Part shown: piece after piece, positions 1 to 8,382 of the stretch | How positions within the stretch are numbered: position 1 is the first letter of the stretch | Layout: the number at the start of each line of letters is the position of its first letter | Assembly (NCBI GenBank): GCA_964542475.1 | Contig: CAZIUL010000008.1 | Location: 66,346 to 130,345 of the forward strand | DNA length: 64,000 nucleotides | Direction of reading: 5' to 3' | Origin: CAZIUL01 sp964542475 | Lineage (GTDB): Bacteria; Planctomycetota; B15-G4; CAYZWU01 | The notes under the pieces: generated by a model | The model's input: the letters and a program-made list of their open reading frames with translations, nothing else | The model's database searches: none | Told to the model about the DNA's origin: nothing | Translations under genes and position numbers: made by a program

Positions 1-1
1 G

Positions 2-3000
2 GTTTTTGACCTGAGTGACGGAATCACCTGTTTCGTTGGCCCCAACGGATGCGGAAAGTCCAACGTTGTGGATGCGGTGAAATGGGGGCTTGGCGAGCAG
101 CGGGTCAGCTCTATGCGCGGCGACAGCATGCAGGACGTTATATTCAAGGGGAGCAGGGGAAAGCCGCCAATGAACTTCAGCGAGGTGTCGCTGCACTTCG
201 ACAACTCGGACGGTGTTCTGTCCGTGGAATACGATGACGTTGTTGTCACCCGGCGCCTTTTCAGGTCAGGCGACAGCGAGTACCAGCTCAACCGCACCTC
301 CTGCCGCCTTAGAGACATCAAGGACCTGTTCCTGGACACCGGCATAGGAGTGAGTTCCTATTCGATAATGGAGCAGGGAAACATCGATTCGATCCTGCTG
401 GCCAACCCGCTGGATCGCCGTTTGATTTTCGAGGAAGCCGCAGGCATCAGCAGGTTCAAGGCAAGGCGGAAGGAGGCCGAGCGGAAGCTGGAAAGGACCC
501 AGGCGAACCTTTTGCGTCTGGGCGACATTGTGGATGAGCTCGAATCCAGGATCCGTTCGCTCAAGAACCAGGCCGGCCGGGCCCGCAACTATCTCAAATA
601 CGCCGAACTCCTGAAGTCGCTGAAAAGGGATCTTTTCATTCATTTTTTTCGTGTGCTCACGGACGAAGGCAATGAAATAGCAGCGCTCAAATCAAGGAGC
701 ATTGAAGAGGAAAAACGGATCCGGGATGATATCGATGCGACCGGAGAGAACCGGTCGAGCCTCGAAAACGAGATGGAGTTTGCGAGCGAACAGCTCTCGT
801 CGAAAAAGACAGGTCTTGCCGAAGTGAAGGTTTCCCTGGAAGAAACCGAGGGGAAAATAGGGTATCTCGAAAATCGCATCTCCGAGCTTCAAAAGGAAAG
901 CGCTGAGATGATGAGCAGGGATTCCGAGCTCGTTGCCGCCATCGAAGAAAAGGAAAAGAACCGGGTAGAAATCGAAGAACGGCTTCAGCGAATTTTAAAG
1001 GAAGAGAAAGAGATTGGGGATGAGAACGAGCGGGTAGCCGAGTCTTTGGAGCTGTCCTCGGCAAAATGGATCAAGGCCGGCAACGTTCTCGAGGGGCTGG
1101 AATCCAGTGGGCGCGAGTTTGCAAGGCGCGAGGTGGACACCAAGAACAAGGTGATTGAGTCGGAGGCAAGGCTGAAAGGAACCCATACCGAGCTTGTCCG
1201 AATGGCGCAGCGCCAGAACACGCTCGTTGATGAGCTTTCCAATGTGCTTTTCATGCTGTCGCAGGGCGAATCCAGACTAGAGGAAAAGGAGCGTGACAGG
1301 GAGGCGTTGCTCGAAAAGCACAGACAGGGCCGCGACAGCGCAAACACGGCGCAGGAGGAGTACGCCGGAATCCAGGAGCGATTCCGGAAAATCGAATCTT
1401 CAATCATCAAGAAGGAATCGAGAATAGAACTTCTCGACAGCCTCATCAAGCGCAAGGAAGGCGTTGCGAAGGGCGTAAAATCGGTGTTGGATGAGGCCCG
1501 GGAGGGGGCTGGTTTTCCGTTTGTAAAAGGCATGCTGGCGGATTTGCTGGAGGTAGACGTTGATCATTCCGCTGCTCTGGAAGCTGCTCTTGGGGAGATA
1601 GCAGAAGCGGTTGTTGTGGAGAATTTCGAACAGGCGCGGCGTGTGATGGAATATGTGGATGAGGATGACCGTGGAAGGGTTATAATCCTGCCGCTTTCAG
1701 AGTTCGAAGGCGATTCTTCTCCTGCCGCATCCGGCAACGGCTCCCTTATGCAGAATGTCATGTGCCGTGATTCCGGCTTGACACGGGCGGTGGAGGCCTT
1801 GCTGGGCTGCGTGCATGTGATCGAGCAGGAGGAATTGACCGTTGGCGGCAAGAGTTCGGAGTTCAGGTATGTGACGCTGAGGGGCGATAAGCTGGAGCCG
1901 AGCGGTGTGCTTTTCGTGGGCCGCGAACGCGGGGAACCCGGGGTGATATCACGCAGGAGCGAGCTGGCTTCGCTAGATCGGGAAAAAGAGGAGTTGAAGA
2001 ATCAGCTGGCGGAGATCGACGTCCGGCTGGATGAAAAAAAGAAAGCGATAGAAGAGTCCGCTGAAAGCAACAGGCTGCTCTGGGAAAGGATCGAGAAGGA
2101 GAACGAGGCGGTCGCCGCGATGAAAGCGGAACGTGAAAAGAACCGTGAGAGGTGGAATCGCGTACGCAGGGAATACAGCCTTAACGCGTTCGATGCGTTC
2201 GAGCTGGAAAGAGTGGTTAACTCCCTCAAGGAAAAACTCAGGCGCCTCAGGGACGAAATGCTCGGCTCGCGGGATGAGATGATGCGCCTGGACGCTGAAG
2301 TCGAGGCCGCGCGCGTCGAACTCCTGAGTTCGAAAGAGGAAAAAGACAACCACGAGGAAAAACAGAGAGAGCTGGCTGTCAAGAAGATCCGTTTGAGCGA
2401 GAGACGAGATGGCATCGAGAAGGAAAGTCGGATATTTTTCAGAAACGTTGAAGAAACAAAGGACCGCCTCGAAGAGCTTAGAAGCGGCCGCGACAGGCTT
2501 ACAGGCATGAGGTCCGACATGGAGGAACGCCTCGCAGAGATGAAAGAGCGGATCAACGCGTTCCTGGACAAGCGTTCGGAACTGTCCGCGGCAATGGCCG
2601 GGATGGAGGAAGATCTCGAGGAGCAGCGACGCGGTCTAGAAAAGAGCAAGGAAGAACTGCTGGCGATGGAAAAGGAGCTGGAGAGTGCCCGGCAGAGCGC
2701 CGGGGAGCTCGGCCTGAGGGAACGGGAAAACCAGGTCAGGGTCGAAACGCTCGTTGAAAAAACAGCTGAGGAACTCGATATCGATCTGCAAAAAGAGTTC
2801 GAGAGCTCAGAAAACAGCCCTGACGATGATGGACGCGACTGGGATAAAACCGAGACGGATATCGAGGAGCTGAAAGGCCGTCTTTCGCGAATGGGCAACG
2901 TCAACCTGGAGGCCATCAACGAGCTCGAAGAGGTGGAGAAACGGTTCAGCAGCCTCGTTTTGCAGAGGGACGACCTAACCGGATCGATAAGGAGCCTGGA

Positions 3001-3505
3001 GAACCTGATTGCAGGTTTGAACAGAGATTCGCGGGAGAAGTTTGTAGATACGTTTGAAACCGTCAGGGGACACTTCAACCAGATATTCCGAAAGCTGTTC
3101 CAGGGAGGAAAAGCGGACCTGAAGCTTGGCGATGGAGAGGATGTCCTCGAATCCGGTATTGAGATCATTGCGGGGCCGCCCGGAAAGGAGGTCAGAAACA
3201 TCAACTTGTTGTCCGGCGGTGAAAAAAGTCTTACCGCGGTGGGTCTGCTTTTTGCGCTTTTCAAATCGCGCCCCAGCCCCTTCTGCATCCTTGACGAGGT
3301 AGACGCGGCTCTTGATGAGGTAAACGTGGAACGTTTTTGCGGTCTTCTCGGTGAGTTTGTCGACGAGTCGCAATTCATCATCGTGACTCACTCGAAGAGA
3401 ACAATGTCGTACTGTGACAGTCTCTACGGGATAACCATGCACGAAGACGGGATTTCCACATGGATCTCATTGAACCTGGAAGACTATGAAGAAAAGGTTG
3501 CCTGA
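2..3505 (+). CDS. smc: Chromosome segregation protein SMC, 5'-truncated
   Basis: ATPase of the condensin-like SMC complex that compacts and segregates the chromosome, acting as a dimer with ScpA/ScpB. The frame is open from base 2, so the true start lies before the window; about 20 N-terminal residues are probably missing. Visible residues 13-21 are the Walker A motif GPNGCGKSN. Two long Glu/Lys/Arg-rich coiled-coil arms flank a hinge at about residues 500-650. The C-terminal head has the ABC signature LLSGGEKSL near residue 1069 and Walker B CILDEVDAALDE near 1092. About 1167 residues are visible, the usual SMC length. scpA and scpB are not in the window. The head motifs make the call firm. 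Confidence 0.96.
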   Translation, partial: VFDLSDGITCFVGPNGCGKSNVVDAVKWGLGEQRVSSMRGDSMQDVIFKGSRGKPPMNFSEVSLHFDNSDGVLSVEYDDVVVTRRLFRSGDSEYQLNRTSCRLRDIKDLFLDTGIGVSSYSIMEQGNIDSILLANPLDRRLIFEEAAGISRFKARRKEAERKLERTQANLLRLGDIVDELESRIRSLKNQAGRARNYLKYAELLKSLKRDLFIHFFRVLTDEGNEIAALKSRSIEEEKRIRDDIDATGENRSSLENEMEFASEQLSSKKTGLAEVKVSLEETEGKIGYLENRISELQKESAEMMSRDSELVAAIEEKEKNRVEIEERLQRILKEEKEIGDENERVAESLELSSAKWIKAGNVLEGLESSGREFARREVDTKNKVIESEARLKGTHTELVRMAQRQNTLVDELSNVLFMLSQGESRLEEKERDREALLEKHRQGRDSANTAQEEYAGIQERFRKIESSIIKKESRIELLDSLIKRKEGVAKGVKSVLDEAREGAGFPFVKGMLADLLEVDVDHSAALEAALGEIAEAVVVENFEQARRVMEYVDEDDRGRVIILPLSEFEGDSSPAASGNGSLMQNVMCRDSGLTRAVEALLGCVHVIEQEELTVGGKSSEFRYVTLRGDKLEPSGVLFVGRERGEPGVISRRSELASLDREKEELKNQLAEIDVRLDEKKKAIEESAESNRLLWERIEKENEAVAAMKAEREKNRERWNRVRREYSLNAFDAFELERVVNSLKEKLRRLRDEMLGSRDEMMRLDAEVEAARVELLSSKEEKDNHEEKQRELAVKKIRLSERRDGIEKESRIFFRNVEETKDRLEELRSGRDRLTGMRSDMEERLAEMKERINAFLDKRSELSAAMAGMEEDLEEQRRGLEKSKEELLAMEKELESARQSAGELGLRERENQVRVETLVEKTAEELDIDLQKEFESSENSPDDDGRDWDKTETDIEELKGRLSRMGNVNLEAINELEEVEKRFSSLVLQRDDLTGSIRSLENLIAGLNRDSREKFVDTFETVRGHFNQIFRKLFQGGKADLKLGDGEDVLESGIEIIAGPPGKEVRNINLLSGGEKSLTAVGLLFALFKSRPSPFCILDEVDAALDEVNVERFCGLLGEFVDESQFIIVTHSKRTMSYCDSLYGITMHEDGISTWISLNLEDYEEKVA

Positions 3506-3584
3506 AAGCGCTTGTACTCGGTTCATGGTACGGAATCCGTCAGAACTCCGTAAGAGAGGCTCAGCGGAAAGCGAGGCTGTAACG

Positions 3585-3612
3585 AAAAAAAAGCGCTCCT
3601 TGTCCTGAGCGC
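3585..3612 (-). terminator. Minus-strand intrinsic terminator (hairpin plus eight T)
   Basis: GCGCTC (3593-3598) pairs with GAGCGC (3607-3612) around an 8-nt loop. On the minus strand the stem is followed directly by eight T (plus-strand A run 3585-3592). There is no annotated minus-strand gene just upstream, so it would end an unannotated minus transcript. On the plus strand the stem is followed only by an interrupted T-rich stretch and would be a weak terminator for smc. Confidence 0.5.
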
Positions 3613-3643
3613 CGGTTCTTTATCTTTTTGTTTTAAAAAGTAC

Positions 3644-3731
3644 AAAAAAGAGTCAGGAGGAAACTCTGGGGGAAAGGGGAAGAAGGGGAGAAGAGTTTTA
3701 CACCTGTCGGTAACCCCCTGACTCATTTTTT
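3644..3731. terminator. Bidirectional hairpin element with six-T runs on both flanks
   Basis: GAGTCAGG (3650-3657) is the exact inverse of CCTGACTC (3717-3724). Inside it AAACTCT (3661-3667) pairs with AGAGTTT (3692-3698). Six A precede the element (3644-3649) and six T follow it (3726-3731), so either strand gives a stem followed by a U tract. It can act as the smc terminator on the plus strand, or be part of a small structured RNA. Confidence 0.45.
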
Positions 3732-3792
3732 CCTTTTAAATATAACTGTTTTCTTTTTGTAAATTTCTTCTTGTCGGCTAATTCGTTATAAC

Positions 3793-3820
3793 TTGATTGT
3801 TGGTTTAGTTACACTAATAT
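3793..3820 (+). promoter_or_regulatory. Candidate sigma-70 promoter for the heptose operon
   Basis: TTGATT (3793-3798), a 16-bp spacer, then TAATAT (3815-3820), in an AT-rich stretch about 230 bp before hldE. It matches the consensus reasonably, but AT-rich DNA throws up such matches by chance, so this is a tentative call. Confidence 0.3.
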
Positions 3821-3945
3821 TTCCGCAATTCAATACAAATAATAGAATAATGTGTTTTCACTTTCAAGTTATATTTTGGATATTTCTTGGCCGTAAACCT
3901 CTTTATTTCTAACGGTAACTTAACCAGGAATGAAAAGAGAGGAAC

Positions 3946-4050
3946 ATGAATGAAATAGTACTTCTTGAAGGTTGCCCGGGAACAAACCGTCTTGTTGACG
4001 TTTTCTTTATTGTAAAAAGTCCGGATTCGAACCGGCCGAAGGAAGCATGA
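3946..4050 (+). CDS. Possible 34-aa leader peptide overlapping hldE
   Basis: An ATG at 3946 preceded by GAGAGGAA at good spacing opens a 34-codon frame (MNEIVLLEG... ending ...RPKEA). Its TGA at 4048-4050 overlaps the hldE ATG at 4047 as ATGA, the geometry used for translational coupling. No family is recognised. It may be a leader peptide that couples or tunes hldE translation, or a chance frame; the clear ribosome-binding site and the exact overlap favour translation, the short length does not. Confidence 0.33.
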   Translation: MNEIVLLEGCPGTNRLVDVFFIVKSPDSNRPKEA

Positions 4051-5513
4051 ATACTCGTCTTATAGATCTGATCAACAGCACTTCCTCTCCCAGGATCACG
4101 GTTGTCGGCGACATCATTCTCGACACGTACATCCATGGTCACACCAACCGGATTTCTCCGGAAGCTCCGATCCAGGTAATCGATATCATCGAAGAGAAAA
4201 AGGCGTTGGGTGGGGCTGCGAACGTGGCCATGAACCTGAGAAACCTGGACGCGCATGTGGAGCTTGCCGGGGTCATCGGGGATGACGCCCAGGGAGTTGT
4301 CTTGAGGGAGATGCTGAACGACAGCAAGATCGGGACCTCGGCGGTTATGGTCGAGGCCGGGCGCCCTACAGTCAGCAAGACACGCGTGGTTGCTCAAAAC
4401 CAGCAGCTTGTCAGGATCGACAAGGAGGTCCGGGACGCACTGAAACATGAAACCGAGGAGCGACTATTCGAATCCCTTGCTCCATTGCTAGACAAATCAG
4501 ACATCGTTGTTCTGTCCGATTATGCCAAAGGCGTGATCAGCACAAGGCTTGTGAAAAGGATAAACGGTTTGGCAGGCGGGAAGGTTCTGGTCGATCCGAA
4601 AGGCAGGGAGTTTTCGCGGTATAGAGGCTGCAGGCTGATCACTCCCAACAGGAAGGAAGCGGAGGAGTCTACCGGTATTGCCCTTCGAAGCGAGGAGGAC
4701 CTCCTGCGGGCTGCCGGGATTATTTTCGATGAGGTTGACGCTCAAGAGGTTGTGATCACCCTTGGTGCAAAAGGCATTTTTTACGCATGGAACAGGCGGG
4801 ACAGCAACATGATCCCGGCCGAGTCGCGTTCCGTTTACGATGTTACAGGGGCAGGCGACACCGTGATATCGCTGCTTGCGTTCAGCCTTGCCGCTGGAAT
4901 CGACCTGGATGATGCGGTGCGCATCGCCAACGCCGGAGCGGGTATCGTTGTTGGAAAGCTCGGGGTGGCGGCGCCCACAAGGGTGGAGCTCAAGGAGTTC
5001 TTTGGCAGCGGTTCCACACGGTACATCGACAAGATCATCTCGGTTTCCAACGCCGCGGAATTGGCCGGGAGCATAGGTCGTAAAGGGGAAAAGCTGGTTT
5101 TCACCAACGGCTGTTTCGATCTGGTGCACGGCGGACATGTCGATTTTCTGCGTGCTGCCAAAAACATGGGCGATTACCTTCTTGTGGCGGTTAACAGCGA
5201 TGCATCGATCAAAAAGCTGAAGGGCCCTGAGCGACCGGTCATACCGCTTCAGGAGAGGATGGAGGTGCTCGCTTCCTTTCAGATGGTTGATTTCGTGGTT
5301 TCTTTTTCTGAAGAAACACCGTTGAACGTGATAACATCGATCACGCCGCACGTTCTCGTAAAGGGAGAGGATTGGAAAGACAAGGGAGTCGTCGGCCGTG
5401 AATGGGTCGAGGATCACGGTGGAACGGTTACACTGCTTCCTTTGAAGGAAGGGCTTTCCACGAGCGGTGTGATCGAGCGGATACTCGAGCGCTACGGGAA
5501 GGAGGTGAAATGA
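4047..5513 (+). CDS. hldE: Bifunctional heptose 7-phosphate kinase / heptose 1-phosphate adenylyltransferase
   Basis: Cytosolic enzyme with two steps in ADP-heptose synthesis for the LPS inner core: phosphorylation of D-glycero-beta-D-manno-heptose 7-phosphate at C1, and, after GmhB, adenylyl transfer. At 488 residues it has normal HldE length. The PfkB/ribokinase domain (1 to about 318) shows the glycine-rich start GGAANVAMNL and the catalytic DVTGAGD near residue 264. The nucleotidyltransferase domain (about 345-488) has GCFDLVHGGH near 354 and a VNSD motif. AAGGAAG precedes the ATG. It overlaps the next gene by ATGA, so it heads an operon with the second kinase. gmhA lies far off at 58121; gmhB is not in the window. 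Confidence 0.94.
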   Translation: MNTRLIDLINSTSSPRITVVGDIILDTYIHGHTNRISPEAPIQVIDIIEEKKALGGAANVAMNLRNLDAHVELAGVIGDDAQGVVLREMLNDSKIGTSAVMVEAGRPTVSKTRVVAQNQQLVRIDKEVRDALKHETEERLFESLAPLLDKSDIVVLSDYAKGVISTRLVKRINGLAGGKVLVDPKGREFSRYRGCRLITPNRKEAEESTGIALRSEEDLLRAAGIIFDEVDAQEVVITLGAKGIFYAWNRRDSNMIPAESRSVYDVTGAGDTVISLLAFSLAAGIDLDDAVRIANAGAGIVVGKLGVAAPTRVELKEFFGSGSTRYIDKIISVSNAAELAGSIGRKGEKLVFTNGCFDLVHGGHVDFLRAAKNMGDYLLVAVNSDASIKKLKGPERPVIPLQERMEVLASFQMVDFVVSFSEETPLNVITSITPHVLVKGEDWKDKGVVGREWVEDHGGTVTLLPLKEGLSTSGVIERILERYGKEVK

Positions 5514-6496
5514 ACAGGTACGAAGAGATAATCTCCTCCTTTGGGAAGGCTCGCATCGGCGTGATCGGAGACATGGTGGCTGATGTCTATGTGCTCGGTT
5601 ACCCTGACAGGCTCTCGAGGGAAGCCCCTGTAATGGTTGTCCGTCGCGAAGAGGAAAGGTTGATTCCGGGCTGCGCCGCGAACACGGTGTGCAACCTTGT
5701 GGATCTTGGCTGCAGCGTGGTGCCTGTATCCGCGCTCGGTACGGACGAGTATGGAACACGGCTGCGGGAGTGCCTCGAAGAACGCGGGCTGTCAATGGGT
5801 TTCGTTATTCAACGCTCGGATCTGCACACCGTTTCCAAGACTAGGATCATGGTGGGCGAAGCCAACCGCACGAAACAGCAGGTGATACGCCTGGACCAGG
5901 AAGTCCAGGCTGAGCGGCCCGATGGTTTCGAGGAACAGGTCCTGGATGTCATCGAAGAGGCTGACAGGGTTGTTGATGCATGGCTTGTGTCCGATTACGA
6001 TTACTTTATGATTTCTTCGCGTGTTGCAAGGCGCCTCGTGGAAACAGCCGGGAAAAAGCCACTCATAGTTGATTCACGGTTCAGATGCGGCCTGTTCAGA
6101 TCGGCACGCTGCCTGACTCCAAACGAGAGCGAAGCTGTGGAAGCTTCCGGAATAAACCCGGAAGGCGAACAAGGGATGGAATCGGTCGGGTGGAAGCTTA
6201 TGGATGAGTTCGAGCCGGAATCGCTTCTGATAACAAGGGGAAACAAGGGGATGCTTGTTTTCGAGAAATCGGGCTCGGTTACCGCTGTCCCCGCTGTCGG
6301 CGGCGACGAGGTCGTGGATGTTACGGGTGCCGGGGATACGGTGGCTGCAACCGTTATGGCTTCCATTGCGGCTGGTGCGAGCACCGTGGAAGCGGCGCGT
6401 CTCGCGAGCTGTGCAGCAGGGGTGGTTGTGATGAAGACAGGCGCTGCCACGTTGGGACAGAAAGAGCTCCTGTCGGGGATCGGTTTTTTGCAGTGA
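5510..6496 (+). CDS. Second PfkB-family sugar kinase, HldA-like
   Basis: PfkB/ribokinase-fold kinase of 328 residues, translationally coupled to hldE through an ATGA overlap (GGAGG lies just before the ATG). It resembles the kinase half of HldE throughout: GVIGDMVADVYVLG at the start, a REAPV stretch, GCAANTVCNLVDLG, and the catalytic VTGAGDTVA near residue 270. It has no nucleotidyltransferase domain. The likely substrate is a heptose 7-phosphate, but the specificity could differ, for example the alpha anomer used in GDP-heptose routes. A longer upstream frame exists but would overlap most of the hldE end. The kinase family is sure, the substrate inferred. Confidence 0.8.
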   Translation: MNRYEEIISSFGKARIGVIGDMVADVYVLGYPDRLSREAPVMVVRREEERLIPGCAANTVCNLVDLGCSVVPVSALGTDEYGTRLRECLEERGLSMGFVIQRSDLHTVSKTRIMVGEANRTKQQVIRLDQEVQAERPDGFEEQVLDVIEEADRVVDAWLVSDYDYFMISSRVARRLVETAGKKPLIVDSRFRCGLFRSARCLTPNESEAVEASGINPEGEQGMESVGWKLMDEFEPESLLITRGNKGMLVFEKSGSVTAVPAVGGDEVVDVTGAGDTVAATVMASIAAGASTVEAARLASCAAGVVVMKTGAATLGQKELLSGIGFLQ

Positions 6497-6509
6497 AGTT
6501 TGGTTAAGG

Positions 6510-6556
6510 TCCGCCCCGGTGTTTCCATGAACCGGGACATGTTCGGGGGCGGTCTG
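6510..6556 (+). other. Hairpin between the second kinase and the nucleotidyltransferase gene
   Basis: CCGCCCC and GGGGCGG can pair across the 84-bp gap, and inside them CCCGGT can pair with ACCGGG. There is no T run, so this is more likely an mRNA stability or processing structure than a terminator. An AAGGAG follows just before the ATG at 6581. Confidence 0.3.
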
Positions 6557-6580
6557 GTATAAGTGTAACAAGGAGTAAGC

Positions 6581-7375
6581 ATGGGCATCTTTATCGACGA
6601 CATGGATGAAATATACAAAATCCTCAACGGCTTGAAGCTGCAGGAGAAGCGTATCGTCTTCACAAACGGCGTTTTTGACTTGCTTCACGTGGGACATATC
6701 CGTTCGCTGAAAGACGCCGCCAGCAGGGGTGATTTCCTAGTCGTGGCTGTGAACTCGGATAAATCTGCCCGGAAATTGAAAGGCTCCGGTCTTCCGCTCA
6801 ATCCGTTTAAGGAAAGAGTCGAGGTTCTTTGCGCGCTGAAAGTCGTCGATTATGTCACGGTTTTCGATGATGAGACCGCTGACGACATACTCGAGTTTTT
6901 GAAGCCGGACATCCACGCCAAAGGAACGGATTACACCGAAGAAACGGTTCCGGAACGTGATACTGTTGCCGCATACGGCGGCACCATTGCCATTGTCGGC
7001 GATCCAAAAGACCACTCAACAACCTCTCTCATCACAAGGATTGCCCTTGTCGGAAAGAAAAAAGCGGAGAAGAAGGCCGGGAGAATTACCAAGAAAAAGA
7101 AGATCGTTAAGAAAAAATCCGCTAAGAAATCCGCTAAGAAAACCTCTCCAAGGAAAAAAAAGAAGAAGACTGTGAAGAAAAAAGCTGTAAAGAAAACCGT
7201 GAAAAAAACAGCGTCCTCATCCCAGAAAAAAATATCGCCGCGGAAAACAAAAGCACCTTCCCGCAAGGTGCTCGGATCGAAATCCAGAAAAAAGAGTTCC
7301 AAGAAGAAGAAGCTGAAAGCCGGATCCGCAGCTTACAAAAGGCGGACGAAGAAAAAGCGGGCCGGGAAAAGGTAA
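6581..7375 (+). CDS. HldC-like heptose-phosphate nucleotidyltransferase with a lysine-rich tail
   Basis: Residues 1 to about 150 are a complete cytidylyltransferase-fold domain like the second half of HldE: FTNGVFDLLHVGH near residue 25-37, VAVNSDKSARKLKG, then KGTDYTEE and a final STTSLITRI. It should transfer a nucleotide to a heptose 1-phosphate. From about residue 157 to 264 the protein is a low-complexity tail dominated by Lys with Ser, Ala, Thr, Pro and Arg, like histone H1 or AlgP C-termini, and not part of the enzyme family. The tail might bind nucleic acid, polyphosphate or anionic LPS intermediates; that is inference. AAGGAG precedes the ATG. Codons in the tail are mostly AAG/AAA. 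Confidence 0.82.
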   Translation: MGIFIDDMDEIYKILNGLKLQEKRIVFTNGVFDLLHVGHIRSLKDAASRGDFLVVAVNSDKSARKLKGSGLPLNPFKERVEVLCALKVVDYVTVFDDETADDILEFLKPDIHAKGTDYTEETVPERDTVAAYGGTIAIVGDPKDHSTTSLITRIALVGKKKAEKKAGRITKKKKIVKKKSAKKSAKKTSPRKKKKKTVKKKAVKKTVKKTASSSQKKISPRKTKAPSRKVLGSKSRKKSSKKKKLKAGSAAYKRRTKKKRAGKR

Positions 7376-7416
7376 GTCCGAGTCCGACCTGTCGGACAAG
7401 TCCGACAAGACATTGA
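7373..7416. repeat. GTCCGAC-type intergenic repeat, copy 1
   Basis: Between the nucleotidyltransferase and kinase genes, GTCCGAC and GTCGGAC units alternate, forming a perfect 7-bp hairpin, and end in a GACAAGACATTGAAGA stretch. A second copy at 20235-20290 has the same units and the same tail. The function is unknown; it looks like a dispersed intergenic element. Confidence 0.55.
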
Positions 7417-7434
7417 AGAACAGCAGATCACCGT

Positions 7435-8319
7435 TTGAGTTCTTTAACGATGCAACGGATTTTAGGCTTCATAATCGACCGGCTCTTGCCGAGAAGGCGT
7501 CTCTGGCAACTGCTGGAAACAGCGGATAAGGCCGCGGGGAGAGACGGGCCGTATCCGGTCGTGGCCTGTAGGGATGAAAGCCGGCCGGGCAGCACATTTG
7601 TTGTCAACGAGAAGGAGATCGGCCCGTTGAGCCGGAAGGGCTTTACCGGTATTACGGAGTTCTTTTCACCGGGACCGCGGGCAACGCTGCTCCGGGACAC
7701 GGGAACGCGCAGGAACTACAGCGTGAAAGCGGAGGGGACGGGTTTTTTCCTGAAGGTCCACGTGAAAGGAGCGGGTGGGGGCAAGCGGTCTCCCGGCCGG
7801 ATGGAATGGGAGAATCACCTGCTTCTTATGCGGATCGGAATTCGTACTCCGAATCCGGTAGCCTTTGGAGAAGATCAAGAGCGTTCCTTTTTCGTGTCAA
7901 GGGATTGCGAAGGTACACCATGCGATGACCCGTCGCTCCGTCTGGAATCGTTGGATGCTGTAACCAGAAAATCAACCGTTCTAGAGCTTGCCCGCGTGAT
8001 CGCGCGTATGCACAGGCACCGTCTTTTCCATCGCGACCTGTATCTCTGCCATATTCTGTTGAACAGCGGGAAAATCTTTATAATCGACCTGCAAAGGTTA
8101 GATTACGCCGGCCTTACGAGCCGGCACAGGCGCGTCAAGGACCTGGCCGCTCTGCTGTATTCGTCGATGCCAATACCCGTGTCACAAACAGACCGCCTGC
8201 GTTTTATGAAAAGCTATATGGGAGAGGGGTCCATCAACAAGAAGACCAGGCGGATGATCAAAGCCGTGGAGAGAAAATCGAAGCGTATAGAAGCACACAC
8301 GAAGAAGAGTATGAAATAA
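7435..8319 (+). CDS. Kdo/WaaP-family lipopolysaccharide kinase
   Basis: Protein-kinase-like fold enzyme (294 residues) of the lipopolysaccharide kinase family (KdkA, WaaP/RfaP, InaA), which phosphorylates Kdo or heptose of the LPS core at the inner face of the cytoplasmic membrane. The catalytic loop is HRDLYLCHILL near residue 198, followed by the metal-binding IIDLQRLDY. The C-terminus is basic. The first start is a TTG at 7435; an ATG at 7450 would shorten it by five residues, and neither has a good ribosome-binding site. It sits between heptose activation genes and glycosyltransferases, which suits core phosphorylation. Whether Kdo or heptose is the acceptor cannot be told. Confidence 0.82.
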   Translation: MSSLTMQRILGFIIDRLLPRRRLWQLLETADKAAGRDGPYPVVACRDESRPGSTFVVNEKEIGPLSRKGFTGITEFFSPGPRATLLRDTGTRRNYSVKAEGTGFFLKVHVKGAGGGKRSPGRMEWENHLLLMRIGIRTPNPVAFGEDQERSFFVSRDCEGTPCDDPSLRLESLDAVTRKSTVLELARVIARMHRHRLFHRDLYLCHILLNSGKIFIIDLQRLDYAGLTSRHRRVKDLAALLYSSMPIPVSQTDRLRFMKSYMGEGSINKKTRRMIKAVERKSKRIEAHTKKSMK

Positions 8320-8347
8320 GCGGGTTGGGCAGAGAATGAAAGAAAAT

Positions 8348-8382
8348 GAGAACCACGGATGGATACGGATGGACTCGGATGG
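8348..8382. repeat. CCACGGATG-type intergenic repeat, copy 1
   Basis: Three imperfect units of a GGATGGAYACGGATG pattern lie just past the kinase gene. The same sequence with few changes occurs at 28381-28412 just past the GH2 gene. Both copies lie at 3' ends. Nothing else is recognisable in the rest of the 204-bp gap to 8523. Confidence 0.5.

Larger units (their letters stand above)
3506..4046. other. 541-bp AT-rich gap between smc and hldE
   Basis: The first part (3585-3731) holds two hairpins with A/T runs on both sides. The rest is distinctly AT-rich and carries a candidate sigma-70 promoter (3793-3820) and a 34-codon reading frame (3946-4050) running into hldE. A 7-codon mini-frame with its own AGGA starts at 3930 and ends at 3953, overlapping the start of the 34-codon one. 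No larger gene is visible on either strand. Confidence 0.6.

Noticed and set aside
2002..3381. A 459-codon minus-strand frame opposite smc
   Set aside because: Its Ser/Arg-rich product mirrors the Glu/Lys-rich smc coiled coil. It is a shadow of the real gene.
4020..4046. GGATTCGAACC, a T-arm-like sequence of a minus-strand tRNA
   Set aside because: The 5' half of such a tRNA would lie inside the hldE coding region and no acceptor or anticodon arm can be formed. It is a chance match in the gap before hldE.
4497..5795. A 432-codon minus-strand frame opposite hldE and the second kinase
   Set aside because: It spans two real genes with strong families, has no family of its own and no ribosome-binding site.
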